Origin: Phycisphaerales bacterium | Lineage (GTDB): Bacteria > Planctomycetota > Phycisphaerae > Phycisphaerales > UBA1924 | Assembly: GCA_020847535.1 (NCBI GenBank) | Contig: JADLBU010000011.1 | Span: 1 to 64,000 of the forward strand | Direction: 5' to 3' | DNA: 64,000 bases | Shown: positions 6,995 to 16,374 of the stretch, in pieces | Layout: each line of letters begins with the position of its first letter | How positions within the stretch are numbered: the first letter of the stretch is position 1 | Program-made: the position numbers and the translations under genes | Notes under the pieces: generated by a model | The model's database searches: none | Told to the model about the DNA's origin: nothing | What the model saw: only the letters and a program-made list of their open reading frames with translations

Positions 6995-8557
6995 ATGGCG
7001 ATGATAATCACCCAACCCGGCGTGGCCGAGTGGCGCGAGGTGCCGATCCTCGATCCACAGGGACGTGCCGTGGGCATGGAGTTGAAGCCGTTCTACGACG
7101 GCCAGGAAGCGGACTGGGCCGTGCAACGCGGCAGCCAGGAACTGTTCCTCAACACCCGCACCTACGAAGTCCTCTACACCGGCAACCGAGGCGGCGGCAA
7201 GACGGCGTGCCTGCTCATGTCCTTCGCCCAGTTCTGCGGGCGCGGGTTCGGGTCGGACTGGAAGGGCATCCTCTTCCGCCACACCTACCCCGAGTTGAAG
7301 GACATCGTTGACAAGAGCCGCCAACTCTTCCCGAAGATTTGGCCCGGGGCCAAGTTCAACGAGACGAAGATGACATGGACGTGGCCGGACGGCGAGCAGT
7401 TGCTGTTCCGCCACATGGAGCACGAGAAGGACTACCTGAGCTACCACGGCCATGCCTACCCGTGGATCGGCTGGGAGGAGTTGACGACCTGGGCGGACAG
7501 CGGTTGCTACACCCGCATGATGTCGTGCTGCCGGTCGGCGAACCCGATGGTCCCCCGCATGGTGCGGGCCACTACGAACCCGTATGGCCCCGGCTTCAAC
7601 TGGGTCAAGTCGCGGTTCGAGTTGCCGCTGCCGCCCGGCGTGATCTACGGGCCGCTCATCAGCGACCCGGACATCGGGGATCGGCGGGCGATCAACTCCG
7701 ACCTGCGCGAGAACCAGGTTCTCCTCCGGGCGGACCCGGACTACATCAAGCGCATCCGTGCGTCGGCGCGCAATGAGGCCGAGCTTGCGGCGTGGCTCCA
7801 CGGTTCGTGGGACATCATCTCTGGCGGCATGTTCGATGACATCTGGCTGCGGGTGAAGGACGCGATGTGCGTCCAGCCGTTCCAGGTGCCGCCGTCGTGG
7901 CGCATCGACAAGTCGTTCGACTGGGGCTCTACGAAGCCGTTCTCGGTCGGCTGGTGGGCGGAGAGCGACGGTTCCCCGTACACCCTCCCGGGCGGGAAAC
8001 GTGTGCCCACCGTGAAGGGCGATCTCTTCCGGATCAAGGAGTGGTACGGCTGGGACGGGAAGAACCCGAACAAAGGCATCCGGATGCTGGCGAAGGACAT
8101 CGCCAAGGGGATCGTGGAGCGGGAGCTTCGCTGGGGCATCCATGAGCGGGTCCGGCGCGGCGTGGCGGACGCGGCGATCTTCGATGACACGAACAACAAC
8201 TCCGTGGCCCGGGACATGGAGGAGTCGGTCGTCATCGACGGGGTTCGGTATCGCGGGGTCTACTTCGACCCTGCCGACAAACGCTCCGGAACCCGCAAGC
8301 AGGGGTGGGAGCAGATGCGTAAGATGATGGCGGCGGTTCTGCCCGCCGAGGGGCAGAAGATCCGGGAGGAGCCGGGGCTGTTCGTGACGCGGGAATGCAC
8401 GCAGTTCCTCCGCACGGTTCCGACGATCCCGCGTGACCCGGATGATCTGGACGACGTGGACACGGATGCGGAAGACCATGTGGCTGACGAAGTTCGCTAT
8501 CGCTGCCGTAAGGAGCACCGCACGGTGAAGGGTGGGAAGACGGTCGGACTGGTGTAG
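6995..8557 (+). CDS. terL: Terminase large subunit
   Basis: 520 aa. The ATPase motor shows a Walker A variant GNRGGGKT at 63-70, a Walker B plus catalytic acid in WIGWEEL near 157-163, and a coupling-type motif in RATTNPYGPG near 191-200. The C-terminal nuclease domain has the expected DWG (Asp near 309) and a later DAAIFDD acidic cluster. It packages concatemeric DNA through the portal and cuts it. It directly precedes the portal gene. Confidence 0.92.
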   Translation: MAMIITQPGVAEWREVPILDPQGRAVGMELKPFYDGQEADWAVQRGSQELFLNTRTYEVLYTGNRGGGKTACLLMSFAQFCGRGFGSDWKGILFRHTYPELKDIVDKSRQLFPKIWPGAKFNETKMTWTWPDGEQLLFRHMEHEKDYLSYHGHAYPWIGWEELTTWADSGCYTRMMSCCRSANPMVPRMVRATTNPYGPGFNWVKSRFELPLPPGVIYGPLISDPDIGDRRAINSDLRENQVLLRADPDYIKRIRASARNEAELAAWLHGSWDIISGGMFDDIWLRVKDAMCVQPFQVPPSWRIDKSFDWGSTKPFSVGWWAESDGSPYTLPGGKRVPTVKGDLFRIKEWYGWDGKNPNKGIRMLAKDIAKGIVERELRWGIHERVRRGVADAAIFDDTNNNSVARDMEESVVIDGVRYRGVYFDPADKRSGTRKQGWEQMRKMMAAVLPAEGQKIREEPGLFVTRECTQFLRTVPTIPRDPDDLDDVDTDAEDHVADEVRYRCRKEHRTVKGGKTVGLV

Positions 8558-8567
8558 GAGATCGCCA

Positions 8568-10100
8568 TTGGCCATCGACAACAAGCATCCGGACTTCGTA
8601 GCACGCACGCCCGATTGGGAGCAGTTGTCGCACTCCTACGGGGGCGAACGGATCATCAAGTCGTTCCGCACGAAGTACCTGCCCGCGACGGCGGGCATGT
8701 TGCTCGACGGGATCACCAAGGCGGGACCGGACGGCGGCAAGGACGCCTACGACGCCTACTTGACGCGGGCGGTGTTCCCCGACTACACGAAGCAGGGCGT
8801 GGAGGCGATGATCGGCATCATGCACCGCGAGAAGGCACGCATCGAGGTGCCGGACGCGATGAAGCCGCTCTTGGAGAAGTTCAGCGCCCAGGGCGAAGAC
8901 ATCCACACGTTCCAGCGCCGCATGAACGAGTGGCAGTTGGTCTATGGGCGCGCGGGCATTCTCGTGGATGTTCAGAGCGGTCAGCCGGTGGACAAGGCCC
9001 TGCCGTTCGCGTCGCTGTATGCTGCCCAGCGGATCATCAACTGGGACGACGGCATTCGGGTGCAGGGCATTCAGCGGACCGAGTTTGTTGTCCTGGACGA
9101 ATCGGACAATGAGCGAGTCGTGGGGCTGGAGTGGGAGTTCAAGAACCGCTACCGCATCTGCGAGATGAGTGGCACCACCAGCAGCATCAACGGCAACGGA
9201 AGTCAGGAGGCCCCCACCGCGACTGGGACGTACCAGACGGCCACGGTCGCGCGTGAGGATTCGCTGACCAATGCGGCGTGGGTGAAGCCGTCGATCGGCG
9301 GGAAGACGCTGAACTATGTTCCGTTCGTGTTTGTGAACACGAAGGACTTGGTGTCCACTCCCGACGATCCCCCGCTGCTCGGGCTGACCAACCTCTGCCT
9401 CGCGATCTATCGCGGCGAGGCGGACTTCCGGCAGAACCTGCACATGCAGGGGCAGGACACGTTTGTGATCGTCGGTGCGGACACCGACACGAAGACCCGC
9501 CTGGGCGCGGGGGCTCGTGTCGAGCTTCCCCGCGACGGCGATGCGAAGTTCGTGGGCGTCGGTGCGGACGGCCTCCAGGCCCAGAAGGACGCGATCGACG
9601 CGGACAAGGCTCTGGCGAGCGAGATGACCAGCCGCTTGTTCGACTCGACTGGGACTTCGTACCAGTCCGGCGAGGCTCTGCGCATTCGCGTGTCGGCCAA
9701 GACCGCTACGCTGCGAACGATCGCTCTCACCGGCGCTGCGGCCATCAAGCAGGTGCTGCTCATCATGGCCGACTGGATGGGGCTGTCCGAAGAGGACAAG
9801 GCGAAGATCATCGTTGAGCCGAACACCGACTTCGCCGACACCGCCGCCGCGAGCCGCACGGCTCTGGAGTTGACGCAGGCCAAGCAGATCGGCTACCCGC
9901 TCTCGCGGAAGTCGCTGCACCGACACGCGGTCCAGCAGGGGCTGACGCAGTTGACGTTCGAGCAGGAGGAGCAGGAGATCGAACAGGAAGACCCGATCAT
10001 GCCGCCGCAGGGCGCGGGCGGTATGGCCGGAGGCCAGCTTGGGCGAGCCACCGGAGGGTCGCGAGTGAAGCGTGGCGTCGGAGCGAGCCAGGAGCAGTAG
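8568..10100 (+). CDS. Portal protein, DUF4055-type
   Basis: 510 aa. The TTG at 8568 is chosen because GGAG lies 8 bp upstream and translation then begins at IDNKHPD, the usual family start; an upstream frame start would overlap the terminase gene. The N-terminal pattern (HPDF-x-ARTPDW, then DAYLTRAVFP, then VYGRAGILVDV near 140) is that of DUF4055 phage portals. The C-terminal 30 residues are Gly/Met/Gln-rich. The product forms the ring at the packaging vertex and docks the terminase. Confidence 0.85.
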   Translation: MAIDNKHPDFVARTPDWEQLSHSYGGERIIKSFRTKYLPATAGMLLDGITKAGPDGGKDAYDAYLTRAVFPDYTKQGVEAMIGIMHREKARIEVPDAMKPLLEKFSAQGEDIHTFQRRMNEWQLVYGRAGILVDVQSGQPVDKALPFASLYAAQRIINWDDGIRVQGIQRTEFVVLDESDNERVVGLEWEFKNRYRICEMSGTTSSINGNGSQEAPTATGTYQTATVAREDSLTNAAWVKPSIGGKTLNYVPFVFVNTKDLVSTPDDPPLLGLTNLCLAIYRGEADFRQNLHMQGQDTFVIVGADTDTKTRLGAGARVELPRDGDAKFVGVGADGLQAQKDAIDADKALASEMTSRLFDSTGTSYQSGEALRIRVSAKTATLRTIALTGAAAIKQVLLIMADWMGLSEEDKAKIIVEPNTDFADTAAASRTALELTQAKQIGYPLSRKSLHRHAVQQGLTQLTFEQEEQEIEQEDPIMPPQGAGGMAGGQLGRATGGSRVKRGVGASQEQ

Positions 10101-10931
10101 TTGCCGACACCGTTTGAGCAACTGGTTGCGGCACGCATCGAGGATCAGAAGAGTCGCACCGACGACGTTCTGGCCCTCGCTGCGTTGCTCATTGCTCTCC
10201 TAGATGAGTCCGAACCCGCCGTGCAGGTCATCATCGAGCGGTACTTGACGCTGCTGCTACGCCCCGGGGTTCGCCTCGAATCCCCGTCCGTGCAGACGAT
10301 GCTGGCGAACATGCGATCGGAGATTGAGGCGGCACGCACGGTGTCGTTCCAGCGAGTGCGAACCCGTCTGGAGTTGCGGATCGGCGAGATGGTGGACGCC
10401 GAGTGGGATCGGCTCGTGTCCCTCTACGACAGTTTGCTTGGCCTGGCCCTTCAGCGACCGCTCACCTCGCACGACGTGATCTTCGACACGCCGTTCCTGG
10501 GGCGTGACTTCGAGACATGGTTGACCGATCTACTGGCTTCGGACGTGAACCGCATCTCTGACCAGGTGGTGATCGGGCTCATCCAGCAGCGTTCGCGCAC
10601 GCAGATCCTCCAAGCCACCCTGGGCGAGGAGAACCTGAACGGTGGCAACGGTGCAACCGAGACAACGCGCAGTCAGTTGAAGAACCTGGTGGACACCGGC
10701 GCGTTCGCCGCGATAGGAGTGGCCATCAAGCTGTTCGGCGAATCGAACATCGATCAGATTCCGCGTGACCTGTACATCGCGGTGCTGGATTCGCGAACCA
10801 CTGTGATCTGCCGCTCGAACCACGGCAAGGTTTTCCCTGTCGGGCGCGGTCCGTACCCACCGCTCCACTGGTTCTGTCGCTCTATCCGGGTCGGTCTTCC
10901 GGCTGAGGGAGACTTGCCCGACGTTGCTTGA
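10101..10931 (+). CDS. Minor head protein, Mu gpF/SPP1 gp7-like
   Basis: 276 aa, TTG start immediately after the portal stop. The C-terminus carries the family signature LDSRTTVICRSNHGK, then PPLHWFCRS near 252-262, as in head morphogenesis proteins of the Mu gpF type. The N-terminal 200 residues are mostly helical. It is thought to sit in or near the portal and take part in head assembly or DNA ejection. Confidence 0.85.
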   Translation: MPTPFEQLVAARIEDQKSRTDDVLALAALLIALLDESEPAVQVIIERYLTLLLRPGVRLESPSVQTMLANMRSEIEAARTVSFQRVRTRLELRIGEMVDAEWDRLVSLYDSLLGLALQRPLTSHDVIFDTPFLGRDFETWLTDLLASDVNRISDQVVIGLIQQRSRTQILQATLGEENLNGGNGATETTRSQLKNLVDTGAFAAIGVAIKLFGESNIDQIPRDLYIAVLDSRTTVICRSNHGKVFPVGRGPYPPLHWFCRSIRVGLPAEGDLPDVA

Positions 10932-10978
10932 CCTGTTAGTATTTCATCGAACCCTGCGATCTCAAGGAGCTTTTCCCG

Positions 10979-11980
10979 ATGCCGACCAAGACGAAGGCCG
11001 ATTTCCTCACTGCAATGGGTGGCGCGACCACGGCGGTTGGCAGCACCAAGGCGTTCACCGCCGCTGCTGGCAACCTCATCACCATGTCCAGCCACGGCCT
11101 CGGTGACTACACCGGCCCGGTGCAGTTCGCCCCGCAAGGCGCGGGTGTTCTTCCCGGTGGCCTTTCGGCCAGCACGAACTACTGGCTGCTGGCTTCGACG
11201 GTGAACGCCGTCCAGGTGCTCACTGCGGCAGGTGTGCCGGTCGATCTCACGAGCGTGGGTTCCGGCACGATCGATGTGGACGGCGCGGCCGTCAACGAAG
11301 CCTTCGCTGAGGCTCAGGTGAACATCACCACCAACGCGATCACCATGACCGCGCACGGCGCGGTCACGGGGTATGGTCCGGTTCGTTTCGCCCTGACCGG
11401 CGACGCTTCCGCACTGCCCGCGCCGCTGGCGGTTCTCACCGACTACTGGCTGATCCGCGTGGACGACAACACCGTGAAGGTAGCCACGTCCTTCGCCAAC
11501 GCCATCGCGGGTACGGCCATCGATCTCACCGATGTCGGCACGGACGGCACGGGTGGGTTCACCTGCTCGCGTGCGGCGGTCAACGACGACTTCACGTCCG
11601 GTGACGTGACGATCACGGACGGTCTGCTCACGTCTGCCGATCACGGCAAGGACACGGGGTTCGGCCCGGTTCGCCTGACCAACTCCGGCGGCGCGCTTCC
11701 CGCTGGTCTGGCTGGCAGCACGGACTACTGGATGATCGTCGTGTCGAGCAGCACCTTCCGCCTCGCCACCAGCAAGGCCAACGCCCTCGCTGGTGTGGCG
11801 GTCGAAGTCCAGGACGCGGGCAGCGGAACGCACAGCATGCGCGCCACCATGCAGACGGTGGCGGATCAGATGGAGCAGTGTCTGGATGAGGTGTTGTGCT
11901 TCCCCGGATACAACACCATGCCGAAGGACGTGAACGTGAACAAATTCTGGGTCGAGGGGTGCCAGGGCACCGGCTTCTGA
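10979..11980 (+). CDS. Head-module protein with three internal repeats
   Basis: 333 aa with a good AAGGAG site. Residues about 24-290 are three copies of an ~85-residue beta-rich unit: (A/S)HG...TG.GPV, a short LP.GL, then a (T/N)(D/N)YW core, a T-x-(K/R)-(L/V)-ATS strand and an AG.A.(D/E) end. A fourth copy lies in the protein at 14126..14593. The C-terminal 45 residues differ and hold two Cys. Between the minor head protein and scaffold, and close to the capsid gene, a head decoration or fibre role is likely but unproven. Confidence 0.75.
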   Translation: MPTKTKADFLTAMGGATTAVGSTKAFTAAAGNLITMSSHGLGDYTGPVQFAPQGAGVLPGGLSASTNYWLLASTVNAVQVLTAAGVPVDLTSVGSGTIDVDGAAVNEAFAEAQVNITTNAITMTAHGAVTGYGPVRFALTGDASALPAPLAVLTDYWLIRVDDNTVKVATSFANAIAGTAIDLTDVGTDGTGGFTCSRAAVNDDFTSGDVTITDGLLTSADHGKDTGFGPVRLTNSGGALPAGLAGSTDYWMIVVSSSTFRLATSKANALAGVAVEVQDAGSGTHSMRATMQTVADQMEQCLDEVLCFPGYNTMPKDVNVNKFWVEGCQGTGF

Positions 11981-12026
11981 TCCGGAGTCACAGGTCAAGG
12001 GTTCGTAGCAGAGGAGCATTCGCACG

Positions 12027-12842
12027 ATGGAACTGGAACTGACGTACAACGCCGCGACGGAAATCCCCAAAGGGTTCGAGTCTCTGTACACCGAGCAGGG
12101 CGGCAAGTTCGTCCTCACCGGCGTCAAGGGTCTGGCCGGGCTGCAAGCCGAGCGGACCCGGTTCGAGACTTCGCTGAGCGCGGAGAAGAAGGCTCACGCG
12201 GCTACGAAGGCCGAGCGTGATGCCGCGCAGGGCAAGATCGCTGAGGCGGAGACGGCTCGCGATGAAGCTCTGGCTTCGGCGGAGGCTGCGGGCAAGGGCG
12301 GGAAGATCGATGAGGCCAAGCTGACGGAACTGGCCGACAAGCGCGCCGCGCTGAAGATCGGTCCGCTCCAGAAGCAACTCGACGCGGCCAATGCTGCGAA
12401 GGCGGAGGCCGATAAGGCGCTGGCCGACGCGCTCGGGCGCGAGCGAGCCGCAACCATCCGGACCGAGCTTGGCACGGCTTCCGCGAAGGCGGGCGTGCAT
12501 TCCTCGATGCAGGAGGCGGCGATCCTCATGCTGAGCCCCAACATGGAAGTCGGGGAAGATGGCAAGCCTCGCGTGCGCGAGGGCGCGGCGCTCGGCCTCA
12601 CTCCTGGCCTCGATCCGATCGGCGCTTTCAACGAACTGAAGACGAAGGCCCCCGGCTTCTGGGCGACTTCGGAGGGTGGTGGCTCGAAGGGCGGCGGCAC
12701 CATGCAGAATGGCGAGCCGAACCCCTTTTCCAAGGATCACTGGAACGTCACGAAGCAGATGGCCCTGTCGGACGCCGACGCCCAGCGAATGGCGAAGGCG
12801 GCTGGCGTGGACTTCAAGAACCCGGTCCGACCGACCAAGTGA
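12027..12842 (+). CDS. Capsid scaffold protein
   Basis: 271 aa. After a short globular start, residues 40-150 are an Ala/Glu/Lys-rich coiled coil; a flexible Gly/Ser stretch near 222-230 leads to a basic C-terminus (KNPVRPTK), as scaffold proteins use to bind capsid subunits. It lies just upstream of the major capsid gene. No separate prohead protease gene is recognisable nearby. Confidence 0.8.
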   Translation: MELELTYNAATEIPKGFESLYTEQGGKFVLTGVKGLAGLQAERTRFETSLSAEKKAHAATKAERDAAQGKIAEAETARDEALASAEAAGKGGKIDEAKLTELADKRAALKIGPLQKQLDAANAAKAEADKALADALGRERAATIRTELGTASAKAGVHSSMQEAAILMLSPNMEVGEDGKPRVREGAALGLTPGLDPIGAFNELKTKAPGFWATSEGGGSKGGGTMQNGEPNPFSKDHWNVTKQMALSDADAQRMAKAAGVDFKNPVRPTK

Positions 12843-12934
12843 TCGTCTTCGGCTGGACCGATCCATTGCTTCCGCGTATTGTGTGATTGAACTGTTCCCG
12901 ACGAAACACCTGATCGTTCCAAGGAGTTGAACAC

Positions 12935-14029
12935 ATGGCCGTTGTCCGCGTCTCTGATCTCGTGATTCCCACTCGGTTCGCCTCGTACCTCCAGCAGCGC
13001 ACGGAGGAGAAGTCGAACCTCATCCGGTCGGGCCTCCTGGTTCGCGACCCCTTCCTGGACAACTTCCTGGCCGGTCCGGGCCTCACGATCAACGTGCCGT
13101 CGTTCAAGGACTTGACCGGCAGCCCGCGCGTCAGCGGTGACGACCCCACCGTTCGCATCGCGGAGGATGGCAGTGGTTCGCAGCCCAATGCCCACAAGGG
13201 CATCGGCACCTCGCAGGAGATCGCGGTTCGTCTCAGCCGCAACGACTCGTGGACGGACATGGACCTGGCCGGCGCGCTCGCCGGTGAAGATCCGATGGCT
13301 GCGATCATGGGTCTGACGGCTTCGTACTGGGCTCGTGCTCTCCAGAAGGCGTTCGTGGCCACGGTCCAGGGCGTCTTCAACGACAACGCGGCGGCTCCCA
13401 GCGGCGGCGACACTCACACGCAGAACGATCTCACGGTGGACGTGAGCGGCGGCGGCTACGTCGCGGGTGTCACGGACTTCCAGCTTGAAGCCCTCATCAA
13501 CGCGATTACGACCCTCGGCGACAGCGCCGAAGACATCGTGGCGGTGATGATGCACTCCATCGTCCTCTCCCGCGCCAAGAAGAACAACCTGGTGGACTCG
13601 ATCCCTGATTCGACCAACACGGCGGCTGGCAACATCGATGTGATCGCGGGCAAGTACCGCGTCATCGTGGACGACGGCCTTCCGAACCCGGCTGGCACGG
13701 GTGCGAATCAGACGGCCACGGGCATCTACCACACCTGGTTCCTCGGCACCGGCGCTTTCCGACTCGGCATGGGTAGCCCGAGCAACCCCGTCGAGGTGGA
13801 GCGCAAGCCCGAAGCAGGCAACGGCGGCGGTCAGAGCATCCTCTGGCAGCGCGTCGAGTGGTGTATCCACCCGGTCGGCCATGCCTGGATCGGCACGGCC
13901 CCGGTCGGTGGTCCCGACAACGGCGACGCGAGCACGGCCAACACGCTCGCTCACGCCGACTCCTGGCGGCGTGTCTTCCCCGAGCGGAAGCAGATCAAGC
14001 TGGCCCGCCTCATCACCCGCGAGGCGTAA
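12935..14029 (+). CDS. Major capsid protein
   Basis: 364 aa with a strong AAGGAG site. Position after scaffold and length match a phage coat protein; the sequence has the expected extended N-terminal arm (DLVIPTRFASYLQQRTEEKSN), a mixed alpha/beta core, a helix of the kind seen in HK97-like spines, and SPSNPVEVERKPEAG near the C-terminal third. It forms the icosahedral shell. It is followed by a strong hairpin terminator. Confidence 0.85.
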   Translation: MAVVRVSDLVIPTRFASYLQQRTEEKSNLIRSGLLVRDPFLDNFLAGPGLTINVPSFKDLTGSPRVSGDDPTVRIAEDGSGSQPNAHKGIGTSQEIAVRLSRNDSWTDMDLAGALAGEDPMAAIMGLTASYWARALQKAFVATVQGVFNDNAAAPSGGDTHTQNDLTVDVSGGGYVAGVTDFQLEALINAITTLGDSAEDIVAVMMHSIVLSRAKKNNLVDSIPDSTNTAAGNIDVIAGKYRVIVDDGLPNPAGTGANQTATGIYHTWFLGTGAFRLGMGSPSNPVEVERKPEAGNGGGQSILWQRVEWCIHPVGHAWIGTAPVGGPDNGDASTANTLAHADSWRRVFPERKQIKLARLITREA

Positions 14030-14062
14030 TCCGGCGTCGTCTGGGAACCCCTGAGTTCAGAA

Positions 14063-14093
14063 GGGGGCTGAGGAAACTCGGCCCCCTATCTTT
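14063..14093 (+). terminator. Rho-independent-like terminator after the capsid gene
   Basis: Ten-bp arms (14063-14072 and 14077-14086, with one G-U pair) close a GAAA tetraloop, followed by TATCTTT. It lies 34 bp after the capsid stop and before the next ribosome site, so it probably lowers, without necessarily stopping, transcription of the neck and tail genes. Confidence 0.8.
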
Positions 14094-14125
14094 GACCGGA
14101 AGTCTGATCGATTGGGAGAAACGGC

Positions 14126-14593
14126 ATGTCACAGGCCAGTCGCCCCCGCTACGTTCGTCGTCGCGTCTATGAGCGGCTGCGCCACGCCGGATCGAACCTG
14201 AAGCAGTTCTTGGTCGCGCAGGCAACTCGACTGGCATCCACTCCGGCGTCCAAGACGTTCACGGCGGACAACACGACCAACGTGTTCACGTCATCCAGCC
14301 ACGGTCTTCTGACCGGCAAGGGTCCGGTCGTGGTGTCCAACTCGGGCGGGGCTCTCCCCACCGGGCTCGCGGCGGCGACGTTCTACTGGCCGATCCGTAT
14401 CGATGCGAACACCTTCAAGCTCGCCACGACCCGAGAGAATGCCGCGCGGGGTACGGCGGTGGACATATCGACCAACGGTACGGGCACGAACAGCGTGCTC
14501 TACTCGGCGTCGGCTGCCGCAATGCTTGAACGGCTCCGCCAGGGTGTGGACCCGAACCAGTTGCGGAACGAAGATGACGTGGACGACCTGTAG
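14126..14593 (+). CDS. Small head/neck protein with one copy of the repeat domain
   Basis: 155 aa. A basic N-terminus (RPRYVRRRVYERLR) is followed by one copy of the domain repeated three times in 10979..11980: SSHG...TGKGPV, SGGALPTGLA, FYW, TFKLATTRENA, GTAVD. The C-terminus is acidic (EDDVDDL). The shared domain suggests both proteins bind the same partner, perhaps the capsid lattice. Confidence 0.7.
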   Translation: MSQASRPRYVRRRVYERLRHAGSNLKQFLVAQATRLASTPASKTFTADNTTNVFTSSSHGLLTGKGPVVVSNSGGALPTGLAAATFYWPIRIDANTFKLATTRENAARGTAVDISTNGTGTNSVLYSASAAAMLERLRQGVDPNQLRNEDDVDDL

Positions 14594-14645
14594 TCTGCGT
14601 GTCAGATAAGTGACCACGGATTCCTGACAGAGGAGATTCAACGTG

Positions 14646-15065
14646 ATGGAAGGACTGACGAACCCCGCTGCTGCTGACGAGCCCCAGTCTTCGCAGACCG
14701 ACGCGGCCGGTGCCGGTGCTGTTGAGGAGCCCAACCCCTTCGCGGAGCGGCAGGCTCGCCTGAAAGAGATCGACGGGGAGATCGTTCAGGCCGACAAGGA
14801 GTTGGCGCAGGCCCAGAAGCGGCTTGCCGACCTGCGGCGTGAGCGGGACAAGCTGACTCGGCAGGGCCTCGGCCCCGCTGTCACCGCTGCTGAAGCTGTT
14901 CAGGCGATGGTCCGAAGTGACCAGGAACAGCGCATGCGCCGACATGCTGTGGCCGGTGATCTCGCCGCTGCCCTGGGCGGAAAGTTGCCCACGGTCCGAA
15001 CGCCCGCCGAGATCGCTGCCATGCAGACGAAGCGGAAGGTTGCGCCGCCGAAGCCTTTGAACTGA
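14646..15065 (+). CDS. Coiled-coil structural protein
   Basis: 139 aa from the ATG at 14646; a GTG immediately upstream (14643) is equally well spaced from the AGGAG site. An acidic/Pro-rich N-terminus precedes a helical coiled coil (about 35-80) rich in Glu, Lys, Gln, Arg and Ala, then a basic tail. It overlaps the next gene by 1 bp. Probably a neck or head-associated protein by position; no family recognised. Confidence 0.6.
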   Translation: MEGLTNPAAADEPQSSQTDAAGAGAVEEPNPFAERQARLKEIDGEIVQADKELAQAQKRLADLRRERDKLTRQGLGPAVTAAEAVQAMVRSDQEQRMRRHAVAGDLAAALGGKLPTVRTPAEIAAMQTKRKVAPPKPLN

Positions 15066-15421
15066 TGCCCCCGACCCGAGCCCAGATCGTCGCCACGAAG
15101 CACGCCAACGATCGGCGTCGGACGCCGCGCATCGTCAAGGTTGAGAGCCTGTTCGGTGGAAACCAGGTGCGGGTCACGTTCGATCGGAAGATGGACCCGA
15201 GTAAGACCGAGGCTGTGTTCCGGGTGTTCTTGCCCGGGGACAATCGCGAGTACACGCTGTTCTCTTGGGCCGACGACTACACGATGGAGTCTGTTGATTG
15301 GAGCCAAGTCAACACCGACAGCCTCGGTACTTTCGGCGTTTACATGAGCGGTGACATTCGAGCGGTGGCACGCTTTCCCGTGAACAACGGAGAACGATGC
15401 GATCGAGTGGAGGCCAGCTAA
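15065..15421 (+). CDS. Hypothetical structural protein
   Basis: 118 aa. A basic start (KHANDRRRTPRIVK) is followed by a beta-rich middle that looks like a small Ig-like or beta-sandwich domain (VRVTFDRKMDPSKTEAV, YTLFSWADDY, FGVYMSGD). It overlaps both neighbours by one base. By position it belongs to the head-tail junction set. No firm homology recognised. Confidence 0.6.
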   Translation: MPPTRAQIVATKHANDRRRTPRIVKVESLFGGNQVRVTFDRKMDPSKTEAVFRVFLPGDNREYTLFSWADDYTMESVDWSQVNTDSLGTFGVYMSGDIRAVARFPVNNGERCDRVEAS

Positions 15422-15990
15422 TGGGCTTCGTAGTCGAAGATGGCACCGGCATTGCGAACGCGACTTCGTACATTGGCGTGGCGTTCTTTCGTGGCTACTT
15501 TTCCGATCGTGGCCGCGATGTTCGTGGCTTTACTGACGCGCAGGTGAAGGCATTCTGCATCCGCGCCACGGACTTCATTGAGCAGCAGTTCGGGCAGCAG
15601 TTCAAGGGGACGCGGACCACGTTGACCCAGGCCCTGAGCTTTCCCCGCGAAGATGTGACGGTCGATGGCGTGGACTTGGCCGATGACACGGTGCCGGTCC
15701 TGCTCCAGTACGCGACGGCGGAATACGCCTACCGCGCGAGCAAGTACATGGACCTGTCGCCCGACAGTCCGGTGCCCTTCGACCGCGAGGGTGCGGACGG
15801 GTCAACGATCTCGGGCGGAGGGGCGGTCGTCCACAGCCGTGAGAAGGTTGGACCCATCGAGGAAGAGAAGACGTTCTCCGATCCCACGGCAATCAACAAT
15901 CGATGGGCGATGCCGAAGTATCCTGCGGCGGACTCTCTGATCCAGCCCCTCCTCTCCGGTCCCCGCTCCGGGCGAACCATTCGGGCGTAA
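15421..15990 (+). CDS. Head-tail connector-like protein (DnaT-like family)
   Basis: 189 aa. The N-terminus (VEDGTGIANATSYI, then YFSDRG, then ATDFIEQQFG..FKG) and the TLTQALSFPRED segment followed by VPVLLQYATAEYA fit the family of phage adaptor proteins annotated as putative DnaT-like, which sit under the portal. It ends in an Arg-rich tail. It lies in the usual connector position, before the closure and tail-terminator candidates. Confidence 0.75.
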   Translation: MGFVVEDGTGIANATSYIGVAFFRGYFSDRGRDVRGFTDAQVKAFCIRATDFIEQQFGQQFKGTRTTLTQALSFPREDVTVDGVDLADDTVPVLLQYATAEYAYRASKYMDLSPDSPVPFDREGADGSTISGGGAVVHSREKVGPIEEEKTFSDPTAINNRWAMPKYPAADSLIQPLLSGPRSGRTIRA

Positions 15991-15993
15991 CAC

Positions 15994-16374
15994 ATGGGCA
16001 TCCACGACAAGTTCGCCAACCTCGCGGAACGACTGATCGCAAAGCATGGTCGAGAGATGATCCTGCGGAAGATGAGTCGCGTTCCTGCGGATGCTACGAA
16101 GCCCTGGCGAGGCCCTGCCACCAGTACGGCAACAGGCTATGAGTTCGCGATCGATGTCAAGGCTGTGGTTGTGGAATGGACCGAAGAAGAGTTGGAGCGG
16201 GACCATACCCGAAGTGGATCACAGCGACTGCTGGTGGCTGCGAAGAACGTGACGCAGAATCTGCTGGAGGTGGACAGCCTGCTGGACGAAGGCCGGGTGT
16301 ACAGTCTGTCCAAAGGGAGTCGCCTTCAGCCCGGCACGACCGCGATCTTGTACGATTTCCAGGTGCGACAGTAA
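15994..16374 (+). CDS. Head closure candidate
   Basis: 126 aa. A helical basic N-terminus (LAERLIAKHGREMILRKMSR) is followed by a small beta-barrel-like region (YEFAIDVKAVVVEW, TQNLLEVDSLLDEGRVYSL, AILYDFQVRQ), as in head-tail stopper proteins. Three bases separate it from the connector gene. The role is inferred from size, layout and order. Confidence 0.6.
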   Translation: MGIHDKFANLAERLIAKHGREMILRKMSRVPADATKPWRGPATSTATGYEFAIDVKAVVVEWTEEELERDHTRSGSQRLLVAAKNVTQNLLEVDSLLDEGRVYSLSKGSRLQPGTTAILYDFQVRQ

